Notes: generated by a model from the letters alone, not told the origin. A stretch of 64,000 nucleotides of DNA from Bosea sp. RAC05 (GCF_001713455.1 NZ_CP016464.1:867501-931500); one strand, 5' to 3'; numbered from the stretch's first letter, positions 43,577-53,440 are shown. Translations and numbers: made by a program.

Positions 43577-45244
43577 TCAGCGGCGGAAGCCGCCGCCGAG
43601 CGCGCCGCCGATGGCGCCGCCGACGATGCCGCCGAAGATCGCGGCGCCCGTCGCGCTGCTGCCGCCGCCGGCACGCTCGCGCTCGAGATCGCGGCGGATG
43701 ACCGGATCGCGCTCATAGGCGACGCCGCCGCGGCCCCGGACCTGCGGCTCGGCCGGCTCGCGGGCGACCGCGCGGGTGGCGCGCGGGGCCGGCGCGGGCC
43801 TGGCATCCTCGGCCAGCGCACGCTGATAGGCCGGCTCGGTCTGGGCCCGCAGCGCCTTGAGCTGCATGGGGGCGAGGAAGCCGGTGGCGGCGAGCGCGCG
43901 CGTCGTCTGCCACTGCTTGATGGCGTTGCGCTGGCTGGGGCCGAAGTTCGGGCTGGTCTTGCCGGGCTTGAAGCCGGCCAGGCTCAGGCGGCGCTGCAGT
44001 TCGCGGCGGTCCTTGGCGCTGAGCTTGAGCGCGGCCTCGGTCTCGGCGCTGGCGACCTCGCCCTTCATCGCCGCGTCGGCGACCGCCTGCCCGGTTTCCC
44101 GCGACGCCGGCAGGGCGGCGACGGCGGCAGAGGACAGGGCCGCCGCACCCACCGCGGCGGGAAGCGCCGCGACCACGGGCGCCGCCGGCTCGAGCCGGGC
44201 GAGCCGGTTCTTCGCGAAGGCGGCGAACTGGCCGGTCGGGAAAGCGTCGAGATAGGCCTTGTAGTCACCGGCCGTGTTGCCGCGCTCGGCGGTCTCCCAC
44301 ATCCGGACATCCATCTGGGCGCGGTCGAGGCCGACCGGGGCGGGCGCGGCCGGGGCGGGCACGGCGCCGTCGATCGCCTTGATCGTCACCGAGGGGTCGA
44401 CCGCGGCGAGCTTCAGCGTCGGGTTCAGCTTGAACTCGCCGATGATCGAGGAGTTGGTCCAGGGCTTCTGCTTCTTGCCGGTCGACTCCCAGACATCGGC
44501 GCGCACGCGGTCCATCACGGTGGTGATCGACACTTCGGGGGTCTCGATGTGCTTCAGCAGCGCCGAGGTGAAGGGGCTGTTGCCGTCCTTCTCCCCGTCG
44601 AGCGCGGTGGCGCGCGGATCGGTGGCGAAGGCGATCAGGATGCCCGAGGCCGACTGCGTCTCGATCGCGGTCAGGCCGCGGGAGACCGAGCGCGACCGGG
44701 CGGCGAGCTGGGTCGTGAAGGGGTTGTCGCGGCAGGCGTCGAGGATGAGCACATTGACCCGCTCGTCGCGCTGCATCTGGCGCAGGATGAGCTGCACGTT
44801 GACGGCGCGGAAGTCGAGGTCGGCCTCGGACTTCAGCGAGGCGTCGACGGGGATGAGATAGTTCTCGTCGCCCACCGCGATGCCGTGTCCGGCATAGTAG
44901 ACGACGCCGGCCTTGGCGCCGTCGAGCTTCTGGGCGAATTCGCGGACGATCCCGGTCATCTCGTCCATGCGCAGGTCGTAGCCCTCGACGACCTCGAAGC
45001 CGAGGCGCTTCAGCGCGGCCGAGATCGCGGTGGCGTCGCGCTGCGGGTTGGCGAGGCGCGGGACCGCCGTGTAGGCGCTGTTGCCGATGACCAGCGCGAC
45101 GCGCCGCTCGGGCACCGCCAGTGCGGGCAGGGAAAAGAGCAGGATGGCAAGGCCGGCCGTCACGGCCGCGAAGGCGCGCCGGAGGAGGCCGCGCAGGATG
45201 GCGAAGCGGGCGGAGATCGCCGAACCCAAGGTCGCGAAGCTCAC
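43577..45244 (-). CDS. secreted caspase-like (C14) protease with peptidoglycan-binding-like and glycine-zipper C-terminus
   Basis: A 555-aa protein starting at GTG 45244, with a near-ideal GGGAGG SD. Signal peptide about 1-43 (VTAGLAILLFSLPALA). The caspase-like p20 domain is at about 47-280: RRVALVIGNSAYTAVPRLAN, catalytic His120 in GVVYYAGHGIAVGDENYLIP, and catalytic Cys171 in NVLILDACRDNPF. An SCR repeat-like segment follows (AERGNTAGDYKAYLDAFPTG). A peptidoglycan_binding_1-like helical unit (ELQRRLSLAGFKPG, then SQRNAIKQWQ) is near 430-490. The C-terminus is glycine-zipper-rich (GAAIFGGIVGGAIGGALGGG). Probably periplasmic; substrate unknown. It is divergent from livG. Confidence 0.9.
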   Translation of the reverse strand: MSFATLGSAISARFAILRGLLRRAFAAVTAGLAILLFSLPALAVPERRVALVIGNSAYTAVPRLANPQRDATAISAALKRLGFEVVEGYDLRMDEMTGIVREFAQKLDGAKAGVVYYAGHGIAVGDENYLIPVDASLKSEADLDFRAVNVQLILRQMQRDERVNVLILDACRDNPFTTQLAARSRSVSRGLTAIETQSASGILIAFATDPRATALDGEKDGNSPFTSALLKHIETPEVSITTVMDRVRADVWESTGKKQKPWTNSSIIGEFKLNPTLKLAAVDPSVTIKAIDGAVPAPAAPAPVGLDRAQMDVRMWETAERGNTAGDYKAYLDAFPTGQFAAFAKNRLARLEPAAPVVAALPAAVGAAALSSAAVAALPASRETGQAVADAAMKGEVASAETEAALKLSAKDRRELQRRLSLAGFKPGKTSPNFGPSQRNAIKQWQTTRALAATGFLAPMQLKALRAQTEPAYQRALAEDARPAPAPRATRAVAREPAEPQVRGRGGVAYERDPVIRRDLERERAGGGSSATGAAIFGGIVGGAIGGALGGGFRR

Positions 45245-45699
45245 GGTAACCTCCCTGATCGGTCCGCCACTGCCGGATAATCCCGCACCGGCGCCGGCGG
45301 AAGCGCGAAGCGGGTGGTGGCCGCCATGGAGCGGCCGCAGGATCGCCAGGAAACAGCCCGAAACATTACTCGAAAAAGCCACCGGCGCAAACCGGGCTTC
45401 AGGCTGCCCTTGCCGTCTTCGTCGCGGCGGCGGCGGTCCAGGTTCAAACGCGCGCGATAGTTTTGGGTTAGCGTGCGGGCGCTACCCGGCGCGTCCTCCA
45501 TTTGGATGAGCGGGTGGCGTGGGCGCGCCCGTTCGGGCAAGCGGCCGGCCTCTCTACGACGAAGGGATGAGCCGTGTTTCACAAGGCCGTATTGCCGCGC
45601 GCGCGGCGTTGACTCACGCGCCGAGCGCGGTGCAGCATGAACCACGAGGGAGACGGTCCAAAACAAGAAAGACCAAGATGACGATTGCAAGCGTTGCGC
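45245..45699. other. divergent intergenic region, caspase gene / livG
   Basis: About 455 bp containing both promoters. No convincing open frame, riboswitch or long hairpin; livG has only a weak SD. Confidence 0.35.
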
Positions 45700-46453
45700 A
45701 TGGCTGAGGATATTATTCTCACCACCACGGGTTTGACGAAGGAGTTCGGCGGGTTCTCGGCCGTCAACGGCGTGGACCTCAAGGTCAAACGCGGGACGAT
45801 CCATGCGTTGATCGGGCCCAACGGCGCGGGCAAGACGACCTGCTTCAACCTGCTGACCAAATTTCTTGCGCCGACCAAGGGCTCGATCGTCTATAACGGG
45901 CGTGACATCACCCGCCAGAAGCCCGCCGAGATCGCGCGTCTCGGGCTGGTGCGCTCCTTCCAGATCTCGGCCGTGTTTCCCCAGCTCAGCGTCAAGGCGA
46001 ATGTCCGGATCGCGCTGCAGCGCAAGCGCGGCGATTCCTTCGATTTCTGGCGCTCGGAAGAGGTGCTGAAGCCGCTCGACGAGGAGGCGCTGCGCCTCGT
46101 CGAGGCCGTCGGCCTCTCGGCCTTCGCCGAACTTCCGGCCGTCGAACTCTCCTATGGCCGCAAGCGCGCGCTCGAGATCGCCACCACGCTGGCGCTCGAT
46201 CCCGAGATGATGCTGCTCGACGAGCCGATGGCCGGCATGGGCCGCGAGGATGTCGAGCGCATCGAGGCTCTGATCCGCAAGGTCTCCAAGAACCGCACCA
46301 TCCTGATGGTCGAGCACAATCTCTCGGTCGTCGCCTCGCTGTCCGACCGCATCACCGTGCTGGCGCGCGGGCAGGTCCTGGCCGAGGGCGACTATGCCGA
46401 GGTCTCGAAGGATCCGCGCGTGGTCGAGGCCTATATCGGTTCGGGAGTCGGCC

Positions 46454-46464
<11 letters not shown>
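45700..46464 (+). CDS. livG: branched-chain amino acid-type ABC transporter, ATPase LivG
   Basis: A 254-aa ATPase. Walker A is GPNGAGKTTCFNLL, a LivG-type long insert leads to VRSFQISAVFPQLSV, the signature is ELSYGRKRALEIATTLA (SYGRK, weaker than SGGQ but usual in this group), Walker B is MMLLDEPMAGM and the switch is MVEHNLSVV. ATG 45700 is preferred over an in-frame TTG at 45685. It overlaps livF by 11 bp. First gene of livGFKHM. Confidence 0.93.
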
Positions 46465-47194
<730 letters not shown>

Positions 47195-47284
47195 ACCCGC
47201 CGCCTGGCGGATTCGAAGGCCCCCAATCCGATCCATATCGGACATCACGTCGAAAATGACGCCAATCTCAGGGAGAGAGACATC

Positions 47285-48490
47285 ATGAAGTTCAAGACAT
47301 TTCTGACCACGACCGCCTTCGCCGCCGTGATGGCGGCGCCCGCGCTCGCCCAGCAGATCAGCATCAAGGCCGGCGTCCTCAACGACCGATCCGGCCTCTA
47401 TGCCGACCTGTCGGGCGAAGGCTCGGTGATCGCCGCCCGCATGGCGGTCGAGGACTTCAAGGCGGCCGAGAAGGGCATCAAGGTCGAGATCGTCTCGGCC
47501 GACCACCAGAACAAGCCCGACGTAGGATCGACGATTGCCCGCACCTGGTACGACCAGGACGGCGTCGACCTGATCCTGGACGTGCCGACCTCCTCGGTGG
47601 CGCTCGCGGTCAACCAGATCACCCGCGAGAAGAACAAGATCCACATCAACTCCGGCGCGGCCTCCTCCGACCTGACCGGCAAGGCCTGCTCGCCCAACAC
47701 GGTGCACTGGACCTACGACACCTATGCGCTCGCCCAGGGCACCGGCGGCGCCATGGTCAAGGCCGGCGGCGACAGCTGGTACTTCCTCACCGCCGACTAC
47801 GCCTTCGGCCATGCGCTGGAGCGCGACACCGCCGCGATCGTCACCAAGAACGGCGGCAAGGTGCTCGGCGCGGTGCGCACGCCCTTCCCGGGCACGGACT
47901 TCTCCTCCTTCCTGCTGCAGGCCCAGGCCTCCAAGGCCAAGGTGATCGGGCTCGCCAATGCCGGCGGCGACACCATCAACTCGATCAAGCAGGCGGGCGA
48001 ATTCGGCATCGTCGCCGGCGGCCAGAAGCTGGCGGGGCTGCTCGTCTTCCTCACCGACGTGCATTCGCTCGGCCTCGCCACCGCCCAGGGGCTGGTGCTG
48101 ACGGAGTCCTTCTACTGGGACACCAATGACCAGACCCGGACCTGGGCCGACCGCTTCGCCAAGGCCAATGGCGGCAAGAAGCCGACCATGGTCCAGGCCG
48201 GCGTCTATTCCGGCATGCTGCACTATCTCAAGGCGGTCGAGGCGGCGAAGTCGAAGGACTCGGCGGCGGTGATGGCCAAGATGAAGGAGCTGCCGACCGA
48301 CGACCCGCTCTTCGGCAAGGGCTCGGTGCGCGTCGACGGCCGCAAGATGCACGACATGTATCTCTTCGAGGTCAAGAAGCCCGCCGAGTCGAAGGGCCCG
48401 TGGGACTACTACAAGCAGGTCTCGGTCCTGCCGGCCGAGCAGGCTTTCCGCCCGCTCGCCGAGAGCGAGTGCCCGCTCGTCAAGAAGTGA
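47285..48490 (+). CDS. livK: branched-chain amino acid-type ABC transporter, substrate-binding protein LivK
   Basis: A 401-aa periplasmic protein. Signal peptide MKFKTFLTTTAFAAVMAAPA, cut after LAQ near 23. The mature part starts ISIKAGVLNDRSGLYADLSG and contains ARTWYDQDGVDLILDVPTSS, NSGAASSDLTGKACSPNTVH (disulfide cysteine) and WYFLTADYAFGHALERD, typical of Peripla_BP_6. SD GGGAGAGA. These family members bind branched-chain amino acids, amides or aromatic acids; the ligand is not determined. A strong hairpin follows the gene. Confidence 0.93.
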   Translation: MKFKTFLTTTAFAAVMAAPALAQQISIKAGVLNDRSGLYADLSGEGSVIAARMAVEDFKAAEKGIKVEIVSADHQNKPDVGSTIARTWYDQDGVDLILDVPTSSVALAVNQITREKNKIHINSGAASSDLTGKACSPNTVHWTYDTYALAQGTGGAMVKAGGDSWYFLTADYAFGHALERDTAAIVTKNGGKVLGAVRTPFPGTDFSSFLLQAQASKAKVIGLANAGGDTINSIKQAGEFGIVAGGQKLAGLLVFLTDVHSLGLATAQGLVLTESFYWDTNDQTRTWADRFAKANGGKKPTMVQAGVYSGMLHYLKAVEAAKSKDSAAVMAKMKELPTDDPLFGKGSVRVDGRKMHDMYLFEVKKPAESKGPWDYYKQVSVLPAEQAFRPLAESECPLVKK

Positions 48491-48495
48491 ACCGT

Positions 48496-48520
48496 CGAGG
48501 CCCGGTTGTCCCGGGCCTCG
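48496..48520 (+). terminator. strong hairpin after livK (partial terminator or mRNA stabiliser)
   Basis: CGAGGCCCGG and CCGGGCCTCG pair perfectly (10 bp, loop TTGTC) 5 bp after the livK stop. No T-run follows. Between a binding-protein gene and its permease genes, such a hairpin usually lowers downstream expression or protects the upstream mRNA. Confidence 0.65.
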
Positions 48521-48530
48521 CCCCCTCCGG

Positions 48531-48640
48531 CGTCATTCCGGACAAGCCGCGAAGCGGCGCCGATCCGGAATCCATCCTAGAGCTGTTGCGCCCTTCGATG
48601 GATTCCGGGTCTCCGCTTCGCTCCGCCCGGAACGACGGCA
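48531..48640. repeat. intergenic palindrome between livK and livH
   Basis: CGTCATTCCGGAC...CCGGAATCCAT pairs with ATGGATTCCGGG...CCCGGAACGACG; inner CGAAGCGG/CCGCTTCG. Same general design as the one at 50621. Confidence 0.6.
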
Positions 48641-48687
48641 GAGGTTGTTGCGAAGACACTCCGCCTTCCAGATGATCTGAGCCCCGC

Positions 48688-49575
48688 ATGTTCGAACTTC
48701 TCGGTGTCCCGCCCCAGGCGCTGTTCGGCCAGGTCCTTCTCGGCCTGATCAACGGCTCGTTCTACGCCATCCTCAGCCTCGGGCTGGCGGTGATCTTCGG
48801 GCTGCTCAACATCATCAACTTCACCCATGGCGCGCAGTACATGATGGGCGCCTTCGTCGCCTGGATGTGCCTGAACTATCTCGGCATCAACTACTGGGTG
48901 GCGCTGCTGCTGGCGCCGCTGGTGGTCGGCGCGACGGGCATCGCGATCGAGCGGCTGCTGCTCAAGCGCATCGCGCATGTCGACCATCTCTACGGGCTGC
49001 TGCTGACCTTCGGCCTCGCGCTGATCATCCAGGGTCTGTTCCGCAACGAATTCGGCTCGTCCGGCCTGCCCTACCAGATCCCCGCCGAATTGCGGGGAGG
49101 GCAGAACCTCGGCTTCATGTTCCTGCCCTATTACCGCGGCTGGGTCGTCGTCGCCTCGCTCGTGGTCTGCCTCGCGACCTGGTTCCTGATCGAGAAGACC
49201 AAGCTCGGCGCCTACTTGCGTGCCGCGACCGAGAACCCGACGCTGACCCAGGCCTTCGGCATCAACGTGCCGCTGCTGGTGACGCTGACCTATGGCTTCG
49301 GCGTGGCGCTGGCGGGCTTCGCCGGCGTGCTGGCGGCGCCGATCTATTCGGTCAACCCGAACATGGGCGCCGACCTCATCATCGTCGTCTTCGCCGTGGT
49401 CGTCATCGGCGGCATGGGCTCGATCCTGGGCGCCATCGTCACCGGCTTCTCGCTCGGGCTGGTCGAGGGCCTGACCAAGGTCTTCTACCCGGAGGCCTCG
49501 GCGACGGTGATCTTCATCATCATGGTGCTGGTGCTGCTGGTGCGGCCGGCCGGCCTGTTCGGACGGGCCGCGTGA
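48688..49575 (+). CDS. livH: branched-chain amino acid-type ABC transporter, permease LivH
   Basis: A 295-aa inner-membrane permease with about eight hydrophobic segments. It begins LFGQVLLGLINGSFYAILSL with GLAVIFGLLNIINFTHGAQY, the hallmark 'INFAHG' segment of LivH, and has ATENPTLTQAFGINV as the cytoplasmic coupling loop. It follows livK by 197 bp containing two hairpins. Confidence 0.94.
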   Translation: MFELLGVPPQALFGQVLLGLINGSFYAILSLGLAVIFGLLNIINFTHGAQYMMGAFVAWMCLNYLGINYWVALLLAPLVVGATGIAIERLLLKRIAHVDHLYGLLLTFGLALIIQGLFRNEFGSSGLPYQIPAELRGGQNLGFMFLPYYRGWVVVASLVVCLATWFLIEKTKLGAYLRAATENPTLTQAFGINVPLLVTLTYGFGVALAGFAGVLAAPIYSVNPNMGADLIIVVFAVVVIGGMGSILGAIVTGFSLGLVEGLTKVFYPEASATVIFIIMVLVLLVRPAGLFGRAA

Positions 49576-49606
49576 TGGCCGCCCGCCGCGAGACGAGGAT
49601 TTGACC

Positions 49607-50596
49607 ATGGCCGACATCGCCGCCACCGAAGCCCCCGCCGCCGCCCTGCCGGGCGAGGCCGACAAGGGCACGCTGCGCCTGCATCGCGCCATCATGATCG
49701 GCATTGCGATCGCGCTCGTGATCGCGCCCTTTGTGGCCTATCCGGTCTTCGTCATGAAGGTCCTGTGCTTCGCGCTGTTCGCGCTCGCCTTCAACCTGCT
49801 GCTCGGCTATGGCGGCCTGCTCTCCTTCGGGCACGCCGCCTATTTCGGCATGGCCAGCTATGTCTGCGCCTACACCGCCAAGAACTGGGGCCTGACGCCG
49901 GAGCTGGCGATCCTGCTCGGCACGGCCGTCTCGGGCGGGCTCGGCCTGGTCTTCGGCGCGCTGGCGATCCGGCGGCAGGGCATCTATTTCGCCATGATCA
50001 CGCTGGCCCTGGCGCAGATGGTGTTCTTCTTCTCGCTGCAGACGCCGCGTTTCACCGGCGGCGAGGACGGCATCCAGGCGGTGCCGCGCGGCCATCTCTT
50101 CGGGCTGATCAGCCTTGCCGACGACCGGACGCTGTACTGGCTCGTCGCGGCGATCTTCATGGCCGGGCTGCTGGCGATCTACCGCATCATCCACTCGCCC
50201 TTCGGCCAGGTCTGCAAGGCGATCCGGGACAACGAGCCGCGCGCGATCTCGCTCGGCTACCGCGCCAACCAGTACAAGCTCGCCGTCTTCGTGCTCTCGG
50301 CCAGCCTGGCGGGGCTCGCCGGCTCGACCAAGGCGATCGTCTTCCAGCTGGCGTCGCTGACCGACGTGCACTGGTCGATGTCGGGCGAGGTCGTGCTGAT
50401 GACGCTGGTCGGCGGGCTCGGTACCGTCTTCGGGCCGATCGCGGGCGCGATCGTCATCGTCTCCATGCAGAACTACCTCGCCGGGCTGGGCGCCTGGGTG
50501 ACGGTGGTGCAGGGCGTCATCTTCGTGATCTGCGTCATGACCTTCCGCGAGGGCCTCGTCGGCGTGATCTCGAAATGGATCCGGAAGCCGCTCTAG
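49607..50596 (+). CDS. livM: branched-chain amino acid-type ABC transporter, permease LivM
   Basis: A 329-aa permease, about ten hydrophobic segments, with AFNLLLGYGGLLSFGHAAYF (LivM hallmark 'GLLSFGHAAFFG') and the coupling loop AIRDNEPRAISLGYRANQYK. ATG 49607 has GAGGA 7 nt upstream and was preferred over an in-frame TTG. Last gene of the transporter. Confidence 0.94.
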   Translation: MADIAATEAPAAALPGEADKGTLRLHRAIMIGIAIALVIAPFVAYPVFVMKVLCFALFALAFNLLLGYGGLLSFGHAAYFGMASYVCAYTAKNWGLTPELAILLGTAVSGGLGLVFGALAIRRQGIYFAMITLALAQMVFFFSLQTPRFTGGEDGIQAVPRGHLFGLISLADDRTLYWLVAAIFMAGLLAIYRIIHSPFGQVCKAIRDNEPRAISLGYRANQYKLAVFVLSASLAGLAGSTKAIVFQLASLTDVHWSMSGEVVLMTLVGGLGTVFGPIAGAIVIVSMQNYLAGLGAWVTVVQGVIFVICVMTFREGLVGVISKWIRKPL

Positions 50597-50620
50597 GTTT
50601 TTTGCTCCCGCAACAGACGC

Positions 50621-50727
50621 CGTCATCCTGGGCGAGCGAAGCTCGGCCGGGATCCATCATGAGGCGCCGCCGAACCCTATGATGGATCCCGGGCTTCGCG
50701 GCTTCGCCGCTCGCCCAGGATGACTAT
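50621..50727. repeat. long intergenic palindrome between convergent livM and isochorismatase gene
   Basis: TCATCCTGGGCGAGCGAAG pairs with a GCTCGCCCAGGATGA arm, and GGGATCCATCAT with ATGATGGATCCC inside. It can fold into one large stem and probably ends transcription from both sides. Confidence 0.7.
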
Positions 50728-50753
50728 GAGGTTCCGGGGAAAAAGCCCCCGCC

Positions 50754-51284
50754 CTACTTCACCAGCTTCAAGGCCTCGCGGAAGCGGGGGTGCCCGGCGT
50801 CGCGCAGCCATTCGAAGATCACCATCTCGGTGGTGACGATCTCGGCGCCATGGCGCGCGAGGCGGGCCATGGCGGCGTCCTTCGACTCCTGACGGCGCGA
50901 GCCGCTGGCGTCCTGTACCACGGCGACGCGGCGGCGATGGGCCAGCAGGGTCAGCGCGGTCTGGCCGAGGCAGACATGCGCCTCGCAGCCGCAGAGCACG
51001 ATCTGCCCGTCGCCCGCCAGCGCCTCGAGGAAGGCTCCCTCCGCGCAGGCGTCGAAGCTCGTCTTGGCGATCACCGGCCCCGCACCCGCCAGCTCCGGCA
51101 CCGTGCCGCCGAGCCCCGCCGGGTTCTGCTCGGTCATCACGATCGGCACACCAAGCAGGCCGGCCGCCGCGACCAGCCTCTGCGCATGGGCGACGAGGGC
51201 CGGTCCCTCATGGATCGCCGGCATCAGCCGGGCCTGGAAGTCGATCAGGACGAGGGTCGAGTCGCTGGCGCTGAGCAGGGGCAT
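50754..51284 (-). CDS. isochorismatase family hydrolase
   Basis: A 176-aa cysteine hydrolase. The catalytic set is visible: Asp15 in TLVLIDFQARL, Lys74 in VIAKTSFDA, and Cys105 in LCGCEAHVCLGQT. ATG 51284 has GGAGAGG. The short form resembles YcaC/nicotinamidase-like hydrolases of unknown substrate; isochorismate itself is unlikely without siderophore genes. Single gene. Confidence 0.88.
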   Translation of the reverse strand: MPLLSASDSTLVLIDFQARLMPAIHEGPALVAHAQRLVAAAGLLGVPIVMTEQNPAGLGGTVPELAGAGPVIAKTSFDACAEGAFLEALAGDGQIVLCGCEAHVCLGQTALTLLAHRRRVAVVQDASGSRRQESKDAAMARLARHGAEIVTTEMVIFEWLRDAGHPRFREALKLVK

Positions 51285-51957
51285 GGGCCTCTCCGGTTGC
51301 AGGTCATCATAGCACCGAAAGCCCCGGCCGGCTCTCTGCCGCGGGGTTTTCGGGTCTTGAAGCGTATCCGAGGGGATGCGCGGGACGAAGGTGGCGTCGC
51401 AGTCGACGGCTGCGTGCCGATGTCGATGTCGAATGTCGTGTCGAAGCAGCGCCAACAGCAGCCACCCCGTCCCGCACGCGGTTCTCTTTGGTGCTTTCGT
51501 CGCGCGTTTCGTCCCTCACGGACCGGGTTGTGGTCGACCCGGGCGACGAAGCCCCTCGATGGCGTCCGACCCGCGACGGTCGTCCCCCATGAACACCGCA
51601 CCCTCCCCGGCCACACGACGCCTCGCGAAGCCCCCTCGGTCGGGGAGAGCGAGGGGAGAATAGGCTTGGGTCCGCGTGCCGGGGATAAGATTTGTCGAAG
51701 GGCGCGACGCGAACCCCTCCCCCTCGTGGGGAGGGGCAGGGGTGGGGGCGAACGACCGGGTGAGCGGGAGGGTCGAAGATCACGCGGCATCGGCGTCGTA
51801 GCCCAAAGCCACGCCGCATACTCGAGCTTTACGCCCCCCACCCCTTCCCCTCCCCACGAGGGGGAGGGGTTCGCGCGCCTCCAGCGCATCATCCGGCATG
51901 AGCTTCTCGGGTTCGTCGCGGCGCGGCGCCCGAGAATGATGCTGTGGCCCTCCCCGC
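51285..51957. other. intergenic region with a large inverted repeat
   Basis: About 670 bp without a gene. It contains a 42-bp inverted repeat (51709-51750 and 51832-51873) with arms of the form GCGAACCCCTCCCCCTCGTG and so on, separated by 81 bp. The remainder shows no conserved-looking frame. Confidence 0.5.
51709..51873. repeat. inverted repeat, 42-bp arms, G/C-tract rich
   Basis: Left arm begins GCGAACCCCTCCCCCTCGTG; the right arm ends CACGAGGGGGAGGGGTTCGC. Arms match with few differences; the 81-bp centre is unrelated. This may be a dispersed palindrome or a decayed miniature element; no target duplication is evident. Confidence 0.65.
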
Positions 51958-52176
51958 CTAGGTGGTGGTCCCGCCTGGAAGCGGGATCTCCTCCTCGATC
52001 TCGTGATGGCCCACCGCGCGCTCGAGGCCGTCGGGGCCCCGCACGCGGTACTGCTCCTCCTTGTTGTCGCGCGGCGGCATCAGCCGCGTGATCTCGAAGG
52101 GGCCGGGCCGCACCTGGTTGTGGAAGCCGGCGGTGAGCTGGACGAGATCGCCGAGCTTGTAGGGGGGGCGTGCCAT
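51958..52176 (-). CDS. small conserved-looking protein, SH3-like
   Basis: A 72-aa protein with GGGAAGG upstream. The sequence YKLGDLVQLTAGFHNQVRPG, then PFEITRLMPPRDNKEEQYRV and RGPDGLERAVGHHEIEEE, has the strand pattern of a small beta-barrel of the KOW/SH3 type. Function unknown. It lies directly after the DUF1488 gene (stop 52181) and is probably cotranscribed. Confidence 0.65.
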   Translation of the reverse strand: MARPPYKLGDLVQLTAGFHNQVRPGPFEITRLMPPRDNKEEQYRVRGPDGLERAVGHHEIEEEIPLPGGTTT

Positions 52177-52180
52177 GTCG

Positions 52181-52450
52181 TCAGCCCTTCCCGACGATGT
52201 CGGCAACGGTGAGGCGGTGATAGCTGCCCTTGTGGCGGCCATAGGCCGCTGCGGCCGCGCTCAGGATGGCGTCGCGATGGCTGTCGAAGGTCGCCAGCAT
52301 CTGGGCCTCGCCCGGCTCGGCGCCGAGCCGGCGCAGCGCGTCGATCTCGATCTGGAAGGCGATCTCGAGCGAGGCGTCGGAGCCCCAGAAGCTGACGCAG
52401 GAGCGGCCGGGATCGAAGCTGCGGACGGGATTGGGAAAATTCAGTGCCAT
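52181..52450 (-). CDS. DUF1488 family protein
   Basis: An 89-aa protein beginning MALNFPNPVRSFDPGRSCVS with FWGSDASLEIAFQIEIDALR, matching the DUF1488 pattern ('LnFPn..RSyd...r.VrFwG.d...Ei.F.ve.dAL'). Family function unknown. It precedes the small SH3-like gene and follows the glycosyltransferase gene by 27 bp. Confidence 0.8.
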   Translation of the reverse strand: MALNFPNPVRSFDPGRSCVSFWGSDASLEIAFQIEIDALRRLGAEPGEAQMLATFDSHRDAILSAAAAAYGRHKGSYHRLTVADIVGKG

Positions 52451-52477
52451 GATCGACTTTCTGCTTTCGGCTGCGGC

Positions 52478-53440
52478 TCAGGACGCCAGGAACGCGGCCT
52501 GGGAGACCGGTACCGAGACGTGGACCGGAACGGGCGACGGCCGGCGTGCGGGGGAGGGCGACCGTTCATCCGCGCGCAGACGCTCGTCGAGGAGGCCGAG
52601 GACCGCGTCGTCGACCGTCGCGTCGAACTTGCGCGCGAACAGGCAGGGGCTCGCCAGAAGCTCCGGCGCGTCGGAAGCGAGATAGGTGCGCGGACGCAGC
52701 TTGATGTCGCCGTCCGGGACCCAGTCGATCATGCGCAGATCGTCGCTGACGACCTCGCCATGTTCGGCCGTGTTCATCATCACCGTCTGGAAGAAGCCCT
52801 CATCGGCGATGAAAGTGTTGCGGTAGAAGGCCTTGTAGCGCTCGGCTTCCGGGTCGTGGCAGACGAACTCGCAGAAGCGCCGGCTCACGATCATCCACTG
52901 ATTGCCGATATAGGGCGAGACGCCGGCCATGAAGGCGCGCGGGAAGGGCGTCCGGACGATGCGCTTCTCGAACTCGACGACATAGCGGCTGACCCGCTTC
53001 ATCGTCTCGGGCCGCGCCTTGCGCTGGTCGAGGACCTTGATGAACTCCTTGCCGCGGTTCCGCTTCAGGAAGGTGGCGATCTCGTCCTGGCTCTTGAGCG
53101 GGTAGTCCTGGCCGCTGAGATTGACGAAGAACTCCCAGTCGGCGCCCATTTCCAGCAACTGTGCCATGCCGCGCAGCTCGGCATCGACGAGGCTGTATCC
53201 GCCCCAGCGGGCATGATGGCTGGTCAGGATGGCGCTGTTGGGAAAGCCGCGCAGGTAGCGCCGGATATCGGCTTCGAGCTCGGGCCCGGAATTCTTGTCG
53301 ACATGGATCAGATAGTGATTGGCGGGATCGTAGATCGACTTGAACATGCGCTTGAACTGCGCGGGATACCGGTGGACCAGAACCAGATAAGCGATCAACG
53401 GGGTTTTCCTTGAAGCGGAAGCAAACAGAATTGGAGCCAT
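52478..53440 (-). CDS. GT14-type glycosyltransferase (beta-1,6-GlcNAc-transferase/core-2 like)
   Basis: A 320-aa protein. It begins LIAYLVLVHRYPAQFKRMFK with YDPANHYLIHVDKNSG, then ILTSHHARWGGYSLVDAELR, FFVNLSGQDYPLKSQDEIA and FYRNTFIADEGFFQTVMMNT, the standard GT14 (Branch) motifs. Such bacterial enzymes add sugars to surface polysaccharides. The start at ATG 53440 lacks a good SD, and a longer form cannot be excluded. Its C-terminus is Pro/Ser-rich. It is followed by DUF1488. Confidence 0.85.
   Translation of the reverse strand: MAPILFASASRKTPLIAYLVLVHRYPAQFKRMFKSIYDPANHYLIHVDKNSGPELEADIRRYLRGFPNSAILTSHHARWGGYSLVDAELRGMAQLLEMGADWEFFVNLSGQDYPLKSQDEIATFLKRNRGKEFIKVLDQRKARPETMKRVSRYVVEFEKRIVRTPFPRAFMAGVSPYIGNQWMIVSRRFCEFVCHDPEAERYKAFYRNTFIADEGFFQTVMMNTAEHGEVVSDDLRMIDWVPDGDIKLRPRTYLASDAPELLASPCLFARKFDATVDDAVLGLLDERLRADERSPSPARRPSPVPVHVSVPVSQAAFLAS

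Noticed and set aside
43433..45280. 615-codon plus-strand frame opposite the caspase-like gene
   Set aside because: Gly/Arg/Asp repeats typical of an antisense high-GC frame, while the other strand has an SD, signal peptide and catalytic motifs.
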